A stretch of 64,000 nt of DNA from Echiichthys vipera (lineage: Eukaryota > Chordata > Actinopteri > Perciformes > Trachinidae). The stretch covers positions 7,604,015-7,668,014 of the forward strand of contig OY829659.1 in the NCBI GenBank assembly GCA_963691815.1. The letters run 5' to 3'. The position numbers were made by a program, and so were the translations under genes. Below the pieces are notes generated by a model. It did not search any database. It was given only the letters and a program-made list of their open reading frames with translations, and was not told the DNA's origin. This document shows positions 29,935-40,371 of this stretch, piece after piece; within the stretch, counting starts at the first letter, position 1, and each line of letters starts with the position of its first letter.

Positions 29935-30480
29935 ATGACAAATTAACGTTCAAATTCACTTCCGGCATGCAGACGTAGTATTTCATATGATGCCGTCATC
30001 TCAAGTTGTTGGTCATAAATCTTGATAACTATATGTAGGACTGAAACTGGAGCCGGAATTTTAACGATCCGCAGGGAGCCATGTACAGAGATTCTGTACT
30101 CCACTACAACACTACAAAGTAAAATACTAAATCCTAAGTATTTCTCTCTAACATTGAAACTGAGGCAGCACAAAAAGCTGTTAAACAAAGCGAACAGTTG
30201 TCTATTTACACATTCAGAGCGATCTCTGCATTCTTTTACAGACATTTCTTCTTTCAGCTCTTTCACTATAGTTGCTAACTCTGTCTGTCTCCTGTTTGTA
30301 GGCTGCATATAGTGGGTTAATCATGTTTTTTGTTGCTAAATACAGCGGCCTACTACTGCTGGAAACAACACTGACGAGCTAAAAGACGCTAAACAGCTCT
30401 GAAGAGTTGAGGGGAACTGCAGAATTGTGGTTATTCCTCACTAAAAGTGTCTTCTTTCACATATAGACATGTGATCCACT
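29935..30480 (-). repeat. Probable teleost repeat carrying a spurious 121-codon frame
   Basis: The minus frame 30308-29943 (begins MQPTNRRQTELATIV, ends LRLHAGSEFER) resembles hypothetical proteins I recall as recurring across fish genomes, which usually means repeat-derived sequence. The nucleotides downstream (AACTCTGTCTGTCTCCTGTT, GAGTTGAGGGGAACTGCAGA) are also typical of teleost repeats. No second copy in the window. Confidence 0.4.
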
Positions 30481-31550
30481 GTTAATATAAACATCTAAAG
30501 CAGCTTTAACCTATTTGAATATGTTATATTCACTTTTGAAATAATTTTTATGTCTAAATTAAGAGTTTAACTGCTGGGTCTGATCGAGGTTGAACAAATT
30601 GTATTACTTTATACTGTCAGGTAGTTTAATATAAAGCAATCCATCATATTTATAATCAGATCAAATATTTCAGATGTAAAATCTGCCAAATAAATTTAGT
30701 TAAGTAAAAGAGACCATATTTCCTCCTAAAGTAGTACAGAAGCAGGGTAGATGTACCAACACCACTCATATACACACATGCACACACACATTATGCTGTT
30801 TCTCTTACACTTACTAACATCCACGCATATTTCAACAACAACAAAAAAAGGCCTTTACATGCCAACGATGTCTCTATCCATCTGACAAAATCCACGGATA
30901 CAAATACTCACACAAACACACAAGAAGAAAGAGCAGAAACAGATTTCACATACACCCTCCACCACTTATAAGTTGGGTGGATTTTTCGGACTTTTCGATT
31001 CTTTGTGGGGTGCAAAGAACAGCTTTGATGTCACCATATATCTTCCTGATCTCTCTGGCTCCACTCTGGCCTTTGCTACCTTCAGGTTTTACTTAAAGCA
31101 CAACCAAATGTTTAATTTAGGGCCAGGCTTATGGAAATTGGACTTAATATACTGCTTGCCCCTTTCTCCCAGAGCACCTTAACAGCCCCTCTGACCGGTG
31201 GAACGTAATTCACCAGTAAAGGTGTTTGGTCGAAACCAGGACTGAAAAATGTGACGTGACGTCCGGCTCCAAAATAAATGAGGATGCATTTGAAAATGTA
31301 AAACTGAAAAGTGTATCAGCAGGTTGTGCGTTTCAACACTGCTCAGACCGTACCAGAAAGAGCAGAAATTAAAACTGATTTACTCATTGTAAGTGAGCAT
31401 CTTGCCTATAAAAAAACCAGGGCACATTAAATTAAGAAAAAGAAGACTCTGATATATTAAAAAAATGCAGGTGAGCATTTAGTTAAATATATTTTGTAGA
31501 ATGTTAATTGAACACTGTGAGTTTGTGTCTGTGACTGCTGGTTTTAAGTT
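30481..31550. other. AT-rich intergenic DNA, no gene seen
   Basis: Short frames only; CA-rich at 30760-30930. Confidence 0.4.
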
Positions 31551-31790
31551 ATTGTCCACTACTAATAGAGTAGTTCCAACATCAATAGTAATAAATAATA
31601 ATAATAAATATAATCACCTACTAACATCTGAGTAAACACCATGGCAAACTACTCTCCAACACGCTAATAAATTCCTAGAAACTACTCCAACATATGAAAA
31701 CCAAACGCCACCTTTTCCACACCCACAATAACCATAACCAACAAGATGTTCCCTGTGCTTTACAGTTCACAAGAGCTATACACAAATAAT
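31551..31790 (+). repeat. Direct repeat D, copy 1 (near-identical to 36211-36448)
   Basis: From ATTGTCCACT through GAGTAGTTCCAACATCAATA, an (AAT)n stretch, ACATCTGAGTAAACACCATG, CCTAGAAACTACTCC and ACAAGATGTTCCCTGTGC the two copies align over about 225 bases with roughly a dozen mismatches by eye. Same orientation, 4.66 kb apart. Confidence 0.9.
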
Positions 31791-31959
31791 TTAAAGTTAT
31801 ACCGTAGTTTTAAGTTATGTAAGTTAATGCAGCTGCACAGGGAAGTCCCACCAACAGTCAGGAAAAGCAGTTACAGTAAGGAAAGTCCACTAAAGCTAAA
31901 CATGACACCAACAAGGCCAGTACAAACACACAGGCACAGTCATGTCTTTTATAATAAAG

Positions 31960-32130
31960 CAGCTGGGGTGGTTAATGCAGTTGCCCCATGTAAAGAGGCT
32001 GAAGGTCCTAGAGGCAACGGCCGCGGGTTCGACTCCAACCTGTGACCCTTTGCTGCGTGTCTCCCCCTCTCTCTCTCACCCCATTTCCTGTCTGTCCTAT
32101 GTAATAAAGGCTTGAAAACTGCCATAAAAA
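31960..32130 (+). mobile_element. tRNA-derived SINE, plus strand, near full length
   Basis: A tRNA-like head (GGGGTGGTTAATGCAGTTGC, an A-box remnant) is followed by GGTTCGACTCC at 32026-32036, a perfect pol III B box. Then come CCTTTGCTGCGTGTC, a C/T-rich block, CCATTTCCTGTCTGTCCTAT and an AATAAAGGCTTGAAAACTGC tail. Same family as 25358-25528. The 127-codon minus frame over it is an artefact. Confidence 0.8.
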
Positions 32131-34374
32131 ATAATCTACAAGCACAAGATCTACAGGGTTTGATGCTAGAAAAGTGTGGCATCAGTGAATGCTTTTTTGA
32201 GAACTTTATTTCTGGTATTTCAAATACATTTCGCATACAGCTTTGTTTGCATATGTGAACGTTCAGACAGCTCATGCAGCTGATTGGCAGGTGTATGACA
32301 GGAGCATGACACTGAACAGCTGAAGGGGACAAAAGTCATTTAGAAGCAGCAACGTACATACCTAAATTACAACTACTAATGTAGTTATACGAAGACATAT
32401 GGAGATTTTCAATGTTAAATGTATTTGTCAAAAGCTATATCTCCTTAATAACTTCTAATAAACAAATAAATTAATGAATAAACTACATCTGTGGGTGATG
32501 AATTAATACTCTCACACACTGGCATGGCTCTTTACATAAAATGACGACAAGTTTAAAGCTGTACATTAAGTTGACATTGTTCAACTAATTTCCCAATCTG
32601 ACACTGATAGTCCAGCAGCCTTTACAAAAAGGGAAACTAAACATTGCACATAACTCTTTATTGTTAATTTCTGCATTGAACCACCATTTGTGGTTCAACA
32701 TGGAGCTAATAAACACCCTATTTTTGATTCATGCCGTTTCCTTTGTGCCCATTTCTTGTGCCTCACACCACCACTGCCCAGTTATGCAAAGGGAAATCTT
32801 TTGTATACACAGACAACGGATACACGCAAATGTTTTACTTTGCATCAAATCACCTTAAGAAAACATGTGCACACGGCAAACGGTCTCTCATTCCTCCCTG
32901 CATTTGAATAAAAATGCACCTTGATACTGAAAAAACAAGAGCAAAAAGAAAAAAAAGAGAAGCCCTGAAATGTAAGCGCGTTTCTCCTTGATATCCCCGC
33001 CAATTTATTCCTCCTGTCTGTCAGCACTGCCATCCATCTGTAACATGAAGACAATGATGAAGCTGTCTCTCATTTGGCAGCTGTGGCCTCTTGTCAGGAG
33101 CCAACCAACTCCTTTGCATGCGATGCGGATGTCCCAGCCTACCTTTCTGCAGGCCAGTCTTCATAATAAGCAGGTAGATCTAGTTGGTACGGAAATACGG
33201 AGGCATACTGCATTCACTTGAGAAAAAAATATTTCCCCTGCATTTCTGAATTAACGAGGTAATTATCTCAACTTTTGGGATACGTTTTCATGAAAAAAAA
33301 ATTTGTTGCTCTTGTGTTTATGAATTAACAAGATACTTCAACCAGCTCTCATCTGCATGGAGCACGGTTGCTGTTGCAGATGGATGGACAGGTTGATTCA
33401 TTGATAAGGGGGTTGTTAAAAATGACAAGGGGGGCATTTTTTCATGAAATAAAAAGCATTGATTTAACCACGCAATAGCTTCAACAAGGGGTTAAGTGAC
33501 ATGTTCTGTCTATTTGACAGTAGCCTTATGTTGTTATAGCCTCGTGTATTACATGGTTAAGTCGATGAATTATTAATCAGAGTACTCCCTTAAGAAAGCA
33601 GCAGATTGCTAAATATGTTTAGAATTTATGAATGATACTCTGTCAGACCAGTGGGGGTAGAAGACAGCGTTTAGACGGACTGAACACGTAACTTAGTTGC
33701 TTGCTGAGACTGTTGCATGGATACATCAATGCATTTCCTGGAAAACATTTGACCCCTTGCCATTTTTGACAGCCGACAAATCATGAATCCATCCATCATC
33801 CATCCCAGCTGTTGTGTTAATTCAGAAAAACAGGAGGATAACATTTTTTCACCCAAAAATTTACCTCAGAATATTTTCTAGTTAATTCATAAAAACAGGA
33901 TGTTTTTGTTTTCAAGCAAAGGCAATTTGCTTCCGTGCCTGTTATCTTTTACGGTAAATTGCAACAAGCAAATGTATGTTTCCCGATATTGTTCTGCAAA
34001 GAGATCAGAGTGCAAAATGGCACAGGTGGGATTCTTGCTGTGGTTGTCTGTAGAAATGAAACAAACCAACACACACAAAATTTTACAATGGTTACCTTTA
34101 TTATTTCATTTAAATACGGTAACATTCAACTATAACTTTCTTGATTATCACACAAATAGTTATCATGCGAGAAGAGTTTCCTAAAACACTAAAAGTCCCT
34201 AACTAACAAATATTATTCTAACTAACATTTGCAATCACACAGACATAAAAATGCATTATTATGTTCCTCAATATGTAAATAAAGGATTCAGATGACATAT
34301 AGACTTGTCCTCTTGTTCACAGAACTTGCAGTTAATGTTGCACTTCTTTCAAATTAAATTGTATTTTAAACATA
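32131..34374. other. Intergenic DNA, no gene seen
   Basis: AT-rich, short frames without domains, including overlapping 60-94 codon frames at 33900-34184. Confidence 0.4.
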
Positions 34375-34885
34375 GACTGTATAAAAAATAAACGTAGCAC
34401 ACCCGTTGGGGTCCGTTCTCTCAACTTGATCCAATCCTCTTAGCCTACAGGAGTTGCCATCATGTCAAACTTTGACTCCGCCTCATTTCCATTTACCCAA
34501 AAAGGGCTTTGATGTAACTTTGGGGAGGGAGATACTTCCATCTGGCTGACGTATACCTTTGAGGAGAAGTGAGGGCCAGTGGCTAGCTGTCACTCAAGAG
34601 GCCGCGCCCCTAATTTTTCAGAAACTTTTACCTCCAATAAAATAAAAACCAGCCTGTTACAAAAATATTCACCCCCCTCACTGTTGTCATGGAGATATGA
34701 CCTAAACATACAGACTAGAATGTTTTTTTGTACCAGGTCTTAAATAGGTTTAATTATGCTGTGAAAACGGCCTGTTTAACATGGGGATCAATGAGAAATT
34801 GGTCTGTTGTGCAAACTACTCATACTGGACACTCAGAAAACTGCAGTTTTTGGCATCTCCATATTGGATCAACCAGGAAGTCGCT
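34375..34885. repeat. Teleost interspersed repeat (ACATAGACTGTATAAAA family)
   Basis: Starts with AACATAGACTGTATAAAAAA, a block I recognise from the ends of a common teleost element. Blocks TGACTCCGCCTCATTTCC, GGCCGCGCCCCTAATTTTTC, GCTGTGAAAACGGCCTGTTT and AACATGGGGATCAATGAGAA follow. No long frame and no second copy in the window. The right edge is approximate. Confidence 0.6.
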
Positions 34886-35059
34886 GTTGTGGGGGCTTGA
34901 TTTTAAGACAAAAATGATAAACATTCTCTGGGTTCAGCTTCTCAGATGTGGGGATTTGATGCAGTCATTTGTTATAAATGACAGTAATGTGAATATACAG
35001 GTATATGGGTTGGGTCGGCCAATACAAGACATTTGAAGACATCATTTCAGACTATGTGA

Positions 35060-35434
35060 GGCAACACAGTGATGTAGCAGTTAGCACCATCGCCTGAAAG
35101 CAAAAGGGTTCTGTTTCAAGTACACCAGCTGGGTGGGAGCCCTTCTGCGTGGAGTTTGTATGTTGTCCCCATGTCAGTGAGAGTTTCCTCCAGCTTCACT
35201 GGCTTCCTCCAACAGTCAAAAGTGTTATATGAAGGTTGATTGGGGATTCTAAATTACTCATGGGTTTGAACGTGAGCATGAAAACTTGTCTGTCTTTGCG
35301 TGTCAGCCCTGTGATAGTCTGGTGTCCTGTCCAGGGTGTACCCCACCTTTTCCCAATGTCAGCTGGGGTTGACTCCAGCCCCCCGCAACCCTGAATGGGA
35401 TAATTGGTTACAGATAACAGACGGCTGGACGGAC
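35060..35434 (+). mobile_element. tRNA-headed repeat (SINE-like), plus orientation
   Basis: Head: GTAGCAGTTAGCACCATCGCC (A-box-like) and GGTTCTGTTTCAAGT (decayed B box). Body: TGCGTGGAGTTTGTATGTTG, TTGATTGGGGATTCTAAATT, TGTCCTGTCCAGGGTGTACC, GGGTTGACTCCAGCCCCC, TAATTGGTTACAGATAACAG. The reverse complement is found at 40043-40371. This is one of the most frequent repeats in teleost genomes. Confidence 0.8.
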
Positions 35435-36014
35435 TTCAGACTGTGGGAAATGTAACTGATACTATTTAAAAGACAAAAGGATGAATCAATTATGAAAGAA
35501 TATAATCGTCAGATTCATCGATAATGATATCAGCCCAAATAGCAACTAGAATTTACACTCCCAGTACCACGCAATTTACTATTAAAATTAAAAAACACCC
35601 TTTTCAACCTCCTGAAACATCCTAGCAGCACCATAGCCACCACTTTGACAGCCTTAACAACAGACGAGCAACCTCCCATTACACCTTTAACACCCTACCA
35701 GCCATAACAACCACCCTAGCAACACCACAGCAGAGTAGTCAAGGGCGGACCGATGCTTTTCCTAGAATCAGTTCCTTCAAACTGGTAAATGTGAATATAT
35801 ATTAGTTTGGAAAAATACGGCATCACTTTGTCTGTGACACTCTGTTATAGTACTGTACATGCACGTTTGTCAGCTCGTGCAGCCTTCCCTATAAAACTTC
35901 TCTTTGGAGTATTACAAGTCATAAGTTTGTATTAGTAAAGATAAAAAATGGATTTGATGCATTCCACTTGTAGGTAGGTAGAATATATAAGCTCAATATA
36001 ATGTTACAGAAATG

Positions 36015-36160
36015 TCATTGTAGTTCAATTTAATTCAATTGTATTTGTAGTGCCAAATCGTAACAAAGGTTATCTCAAGACACTTTACATATTGAGTAGG
36101 TCAAGACCACACTCTATGACTTATTCATGATTTACAGAGACCCAACAATTCCCCCATGAA
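36015..36160 (+). repeat. Fragment of a teleost repeat (TTCAATTCAATTTTATTT family)
   Basis: TTTAATTCAATTGTATTTGT, TAGTGCCAAATCGTAACAAA and TTATCTCAAGACACTTTACA match, in order, the start of a widespread fish repeat. A small related piece (TTTCAATTCAATACAATT) is near 10352. Short and decayed. Confidence 0.5.
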
Positions 36161-36210
36161 CACCAACAAGTTGCACTATCTTTAATAAACGTAGTAAACA
36201 TTCTGGTTGG

Positions 36211-36448
36211 ATTGTCCACTAAAAGAGTAGTTCCAACATCAATAGTAATAAATAATAATAATAAATATAATCACCTACTAACATCTGAGTAAACACCATG
36301 GCAATCTACTTTCCAACACACTAATAAATTCCTAGAAACTACTCCAACATATGAAAACCAAGCACCACCTTTTCCACACACACAATAACCATAATCAACA
36401 AGATGTTCCCTGTGCATTAGAGTTCACGACAGCTGTACACAAATAATT
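36211..36448 (+). repeat. Direct repeat D, copy 2, 110 bases from the receptor stop codon
   Basis: Partner of 31551-31790. It lies just downstream of the receptor in the sense of its transcription, possibly within its 3' UTR. Confidence 0.9.
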
Positions 36449-36557
36449 GAAATTTACGACTACAACCAAGTGTAATATCATGACCAACTATCAATGGGTC
36501 TTATATAGTTCAATATACTCTTAATCCAATGCTTATCTTTACCCACTTTTACAACGG

Positions 36558-37424
36558 CTACGATATAGGTTTTTTTGCCCTGTGTAGATACAGCAGAGGC
36601 AACACGAGACTGGAGGGCAGATTAAACCACCCTGCGCATAACAACAGCACACAGGTAACAATACTGTTCTGCAGTTGCGAGACCTCCAATGATCTGGACA
36701 CAATGAGCCCTCCAAACCACAACCACAGAGCTCCTGTTATGGCCATGAGAGTGTGTAAAGCCCTCTGCTTTGACTGGTCAACTCGCTCCCTGTCTCTTCC
36801 CCTTTTGCCTGGCCCTGGGCGAATCAGAACAAAGAGAACACGAAGGCTGCAGAAAGTTACAACAACAAAATAGAAGGCCAAAAAGGAAAAAACTGGGTTG
36901 CTACCTAAAGTTGAATTGCACGCAATTATTATAGTGCTTGACGCTAAGCAGAGCAGCCAAGCACACCCAATGCTGATGTTTCTGATCCTGACCCCACGCA
37001 CATTTCTTAAACCCAGGTAGGTGATGGGGTGAACAACAGCCAGGTATCTCTCCACATATGTCAAGACATGAAAGAAGGCCTCTCCAGATAAAGCGAGGCA
37101 TTGAAACCAATAACCCACTATAACCATATCTTTGAGATTAGCGTAATAGCCACAATAGAAGGTGGCCAACCCCAAGCACCAAATCAGCCCCATGACAGCC
37201 ACGTGGTAGGTGAAGATGTCGGAGTGGCTTGACGTTGTGAAGGAGCGCTGCTGCCGCCATCGTTGGTAACCCAGATACAGGACGAGGATAGAGAGAGGGA
37301 GGAGGAGAAAGGCTTTGCTGATGCCCAAGGCAGCGCTGATTAAAGTAGTAACTGTGTTGCTGTAGCAAGAGAAGTTTACAGAAACAATGGAGAAGTTGAA
37401 GGTGGAGGAGGAGTTGATTTGCAT
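36558..37424 (-). CDS. Orphan rhodopsin-like (class A-like) seven-transmembrane receptor, fish type
   Basis: A single uninterrupted frame of 288 codons ends at a TAG. Seven hydrophobic segments lie at about residues 27-51, 69-92, 105-127, 148-169, 177-201, 221-245 and 254-279, so this is a plasma-membrane receptor by topology. The N-terminus is short and has N-X-S/T sites at N4, N10 and N17, with another at N170 in the second outer loop; there is no separate signal peptide. The third segment ends in ERYLAV (E125-R126-Y127), an E/DRY equivalent followed by VVHP, which is the clearest class A mark. Other class A marks are lost: no Asp in segment 2, no CWxP in segment 6, and LPLLY (275-279) instead of NPxxY. 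The third inner loop is basic (RPGPGKRGRDRER). I recall similar intronless receptors in teleosts as uncharacterised multi-copy proteins; ligand and G protein are unknown. Length and frame suggest an intact gene. Confidence 0.85.
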   Translation of the reverse strand: MQINSSSTFNFSIVSVNFSCYSNTVTTLISAALGISKAFLLLPLSILVLYLGYQRWRQQRSFTTSSHSDIFTYHVAVMGLIWCLGLATFYCGYYANLKDMVIVGYWFQCLALSGEAFFHVLTYVERYLAVVHPITYLGLRNVRGVRIRNISIGCAWLLCLASSTIIIACNSTLGSNPVFSFLAFYFVVVTFCSLRVLFVLIRPGPGKRGRDRERVDQSKQRALHTLMAITGALWLWFGGLIVSRSLEVSQLQNSIVTCVLLLCAGWFNLPSSLVLPLLYLHRAKKPIS

Positions 37425-37447
37425 ATCTACTGTATGTAGATGGAGGC

Positions 37448-37475
37448 CTGAAAAGAAGAAGAAGAAAAGAAGCTG
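37448..37475 (-). promoter_or_regulatory. Probable 3' splice acceptor in the 5' UTR of the receptor gene
   Basis: Read on the minus strand, a long CT tract (TTCTTTTCTTCTTCTTC) runs directly into TTTTCAG ending at 37448. The receptor ATG follows 24 bases later. A pyrimidine tract this uniform next to CAG is a strong acceptor. It fits the common layout in which a receptor with an intronless coding exon has an upstream non-coding exon. The donor and first exon were not identified. Confidence 0.5.
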
Positions 37476-37659
37476 TGCTGAAAAACAATTTCTGAAAAGT
37501 TTCCATCAAACAAAATCAGTGACAGAACGCCCGGTTTGGCAGCTACATTGGAGATCATGAAATTCGGCAACACAACATACATACATCACATACATATTCA
37601 ATTTTTTGAGTGGTAAAACCCCTGTGTTGGATAATCAAAGGTATTATAAATCATCCTGA

Positions 37660-37885
37660 GGGAAAATAAGAATGTCTGTACAAAATTTGGCCAAAATCCA
37701 TCCAATTGTTGTTGAGACATTTCACAAAGTGAAATAGAATAACAACCTTATGGTCATCAAAGTCAGATTCATCATCTGGGTACCATGAATGTCAGTGCAC
37801 CATTTCCTCACAATCCATGTTATATCCGTGGAGATATTTCAATCTGGACCAAAGTGGTAGACTGGCCGACATGGGCCCTCATTCA
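37660..37885 (-). repeat. Teleost interspersed repeat, minus-orientation copy of 14886-15245 family
   Basis: Reverse complement reads CACTTTGGTCCAGATTGAAA, TATCTCCACGG, then GTGCACTGACATTCATGGTA and ACTTTGATGACCATAAGG. The TCCAGA-TTGAAATATCTC block is shared with 14935-14950. It lies about 200 bases upstream of the receptor exon. Confidence 0.65.
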
Positions 37886-40040
37886 CCAATATCTTCCGAT
37901 GTTTTTTCTTTAATTTGTTCTTAAGAAAGGTCCTAAAAAAGCCTCATCAGATTCATTTGCCATATTTATGTGGTGCACTTTATTTCACCTATAGAGCATG
38001 TACTCATCTGCTGAAGAAGAATTCTTATGTCAACACGGCATGTAGCCACCTCTCTCACCCCCCCCCCCCCCCCCCCCCATCTTTCTTTGGCTATACTAAT
38101 CAGTAAAGAGAAAAATACCCCAAAACAATCTTAACAAAAAACGTTTTTTTAAAAACACATTGGGTCTATAAATAGTGTAATTAAGCATGGATGATGTGAA
38201 ATGAGGCACTAATGTAGTGTTTATTTAGTTTCAGAACACTGCATTGCCTTGTAAAATAATGAAATGATTAAAAAACATTAGAAATGATCAAAAAAATGTA
38301 AATCAAATCCTATGATATTATATACTGTATAACTGAAGCACAACCATTTGATTTGCACCATCGTCGCGGCACTCAAATGTGCGTATAAGAGTGCTCTTGA
38401 GTGTGGGGAGATACTCCTCTTACCTAAGAACAAATCATAAACAGGAAAACACAGGTGACAGACGTCAGAATCCTTGCAAGAACTGTTGGTTGGTCTTAAA
38501 ACAGTTGGTAAGTGAGGCCAATTTTCACATGGCTGAAATCATTAAGCTATCAATGAACACCCACCTTGTCAGCAGTGTTTGTTTGTGATTGTCCTTCTCC
38601 TGCGTCTCCAAACCCCCTTACTGCTGTTCACTGTCGCCAGGTCCAAATAAAATAAAGCTCATGTGTGCCTGGGTGTGGTTCATGGGTCAGTGACCGATGG
38701 AAGCAGGAGGTGTTTTGCATGTTTCAAAACAAATGCATGATGAATCTACACTGTAAATCAAAGTAGGCAAATGGGAACAGGGTCAGCTTCAGAATAGCAC
38801 CACTGGTAATGATCTAATATTTTCCAACGACACTTTAGCAGGGTGTTCTCTGTACATGGGGCTTGAAATATGTCAGCATCTCTAACAACTAGGGAAGCTC
38901 TGTGTATTATTTAAAACTGAGCCAAACTGAGTGTTGTTTTTAGATATTTACCTCAATGCCTAACTTCCATTAAAGTTGTACTTTTCAATATTGTCATATG
39001 AACAATGTGTCAAATGAAAATGGCCAATGTGACGCGGGTCACTCATCACGACAAACACTCAGAAAATTCACCACACATTCGTCGCAGTCCACGTTTTAGC
39101 ATCTTTCAGCTCATAGTTTTGGATTGTATGTTCCACAACTTTACTGTTTTGATTACGTTGCACTCCTCTTTTCAACTGTTTTAATCAAACAAGGTCTAAT
39201 AAACTGTACACTGCCTGACGAGCCCAGGGGTAGGTGTAAACCAGAGCTAAAAGGCTGCTAAAATACATTTAAAAAAGAATATTATACCTTTTCATCAGAG
39301 AGACGACAACAAATGAAACCATTTTACAACATGAGCTGGTTGCTATCTGGTGGTCGTAAACAGGCAGGACTAATACATTAACTGCAAAAATCCTACATTT
39401 CCTGTACACACTATACAGTCTGAATGAGGTAAAGAAATCAACCAATACAAATTTCACTTCATCTATTATTTTTTAACTACAGTGCTGATGTGTTAGCATG
39501 TGAAGCTGCTCTAATGTTGATATTCACTGACCATTAAAGGCACGTGTCCATCTGTTCATGTGGATGCTTGACAGGATTCAAATGACCTGTGAACTAAAAG
39601 CTGCTTATTCAAATCTAATAGTATAATGTAACCCAGAGCACCTGTGTTCTCTCAGTTTTCAGGTGTGTACGTGCATCTACCTATCACCAAAACAAAATAA
39701 CCAGTAACGGTGAACAATCAGTAATATAAATGAACATATCATGTTTGAAAAGGAGTAGGAAGAAGCAACATGTTTGTCTATAGTCCTACCCCTATTCTAT
39801 ACTAATCTAATACATCAGTGACATAAACTACTCTCCACAGCAGTGTCCATCCCATAGATTGAAAATATATCAATGGAAGGCTTGAACTACCTGATCACTA
39901 CTGCACATACAATGTTCTTAGCCCCGCGTCGCTGGGATATTTTTGTGTCACTTTTGTTGAGAGGAAACAGATCCTGATATACGGTCTATGGTCCATCCCC
40001 ACAACTATGTTATATACATATTTTTAAACCATCTGATTTT
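37886..40040. other. Intergenic DNA with a 21-base poly-C run
   Basis: C-run at 38058-38078. The rest is AT-rich, with only short frames; no repeat copy noticed. Confidence 0.5.
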
Positions 40041-40042
40041 TT

Positions 40043-40371
40043 CATCCATCCATTCATCTTCAACCGCTTGTTCCTATCGGGGGGGGGGGGGCGATCATGA
40101 CATCAAGACATTGGGTGTGAGGCGGGGTACACCCTGGACTGGACGCCAGTCTATCGAAGGGCACATAGAGACAAACAGAGACAGACAACCACCACTTACA
40201 TTCACACCTACGGGCAATTTAGAGTCATCAATCTACCTAAAGCACGCACATCTTTGGTCTGTTGGAGGAAGCCGGAGAACCCGGAGAGAACCCATGCAGA
40301 CATGGGGAAAACATGAAAACTCCACACGGATTCCAACCAGGAACCCTCTTGCTGTGAGGCGACAGTGAAAA
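40043..40371 (-). mobile_element. tRNA-headed repeat (SINE-like), minus orientation
   Basis: From CATCCATTCATCTTCAACCG through a 13-base G run (40079-40091), GGGTACACCCTGGACTGGAC, GCCAGTCTATCGAAGG, ACATTCACACCTACGGGCAA, TTTAGAGTCATCAATCTACC, GGAGAACCCGGAGAGAACCC and AACTCCACACGGATTCC to GCTGTGAGGCGACAGTG. It is better preserved than the copy at 35060-35434. The 126-codon plus frame here is a by-product. Confidence 0.85.

Noticed and set aside
29943..30308. 121-codon minus frame that resembles predicted fish proteins
   Set aside because: Resemblance is best explained by a shared repeat; no domain.
31949..32332. 127-codon minus frame
   Set aside because: Lies antisense across a SINE.
36529..36873. 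114-codon plus frame
   Set aside because: Antisense shadow of the receptor CDS.
39988..40368. 126-codon plus frame
   Set aside because: Lies within the tRNA-headed repeat at 40043-40371.
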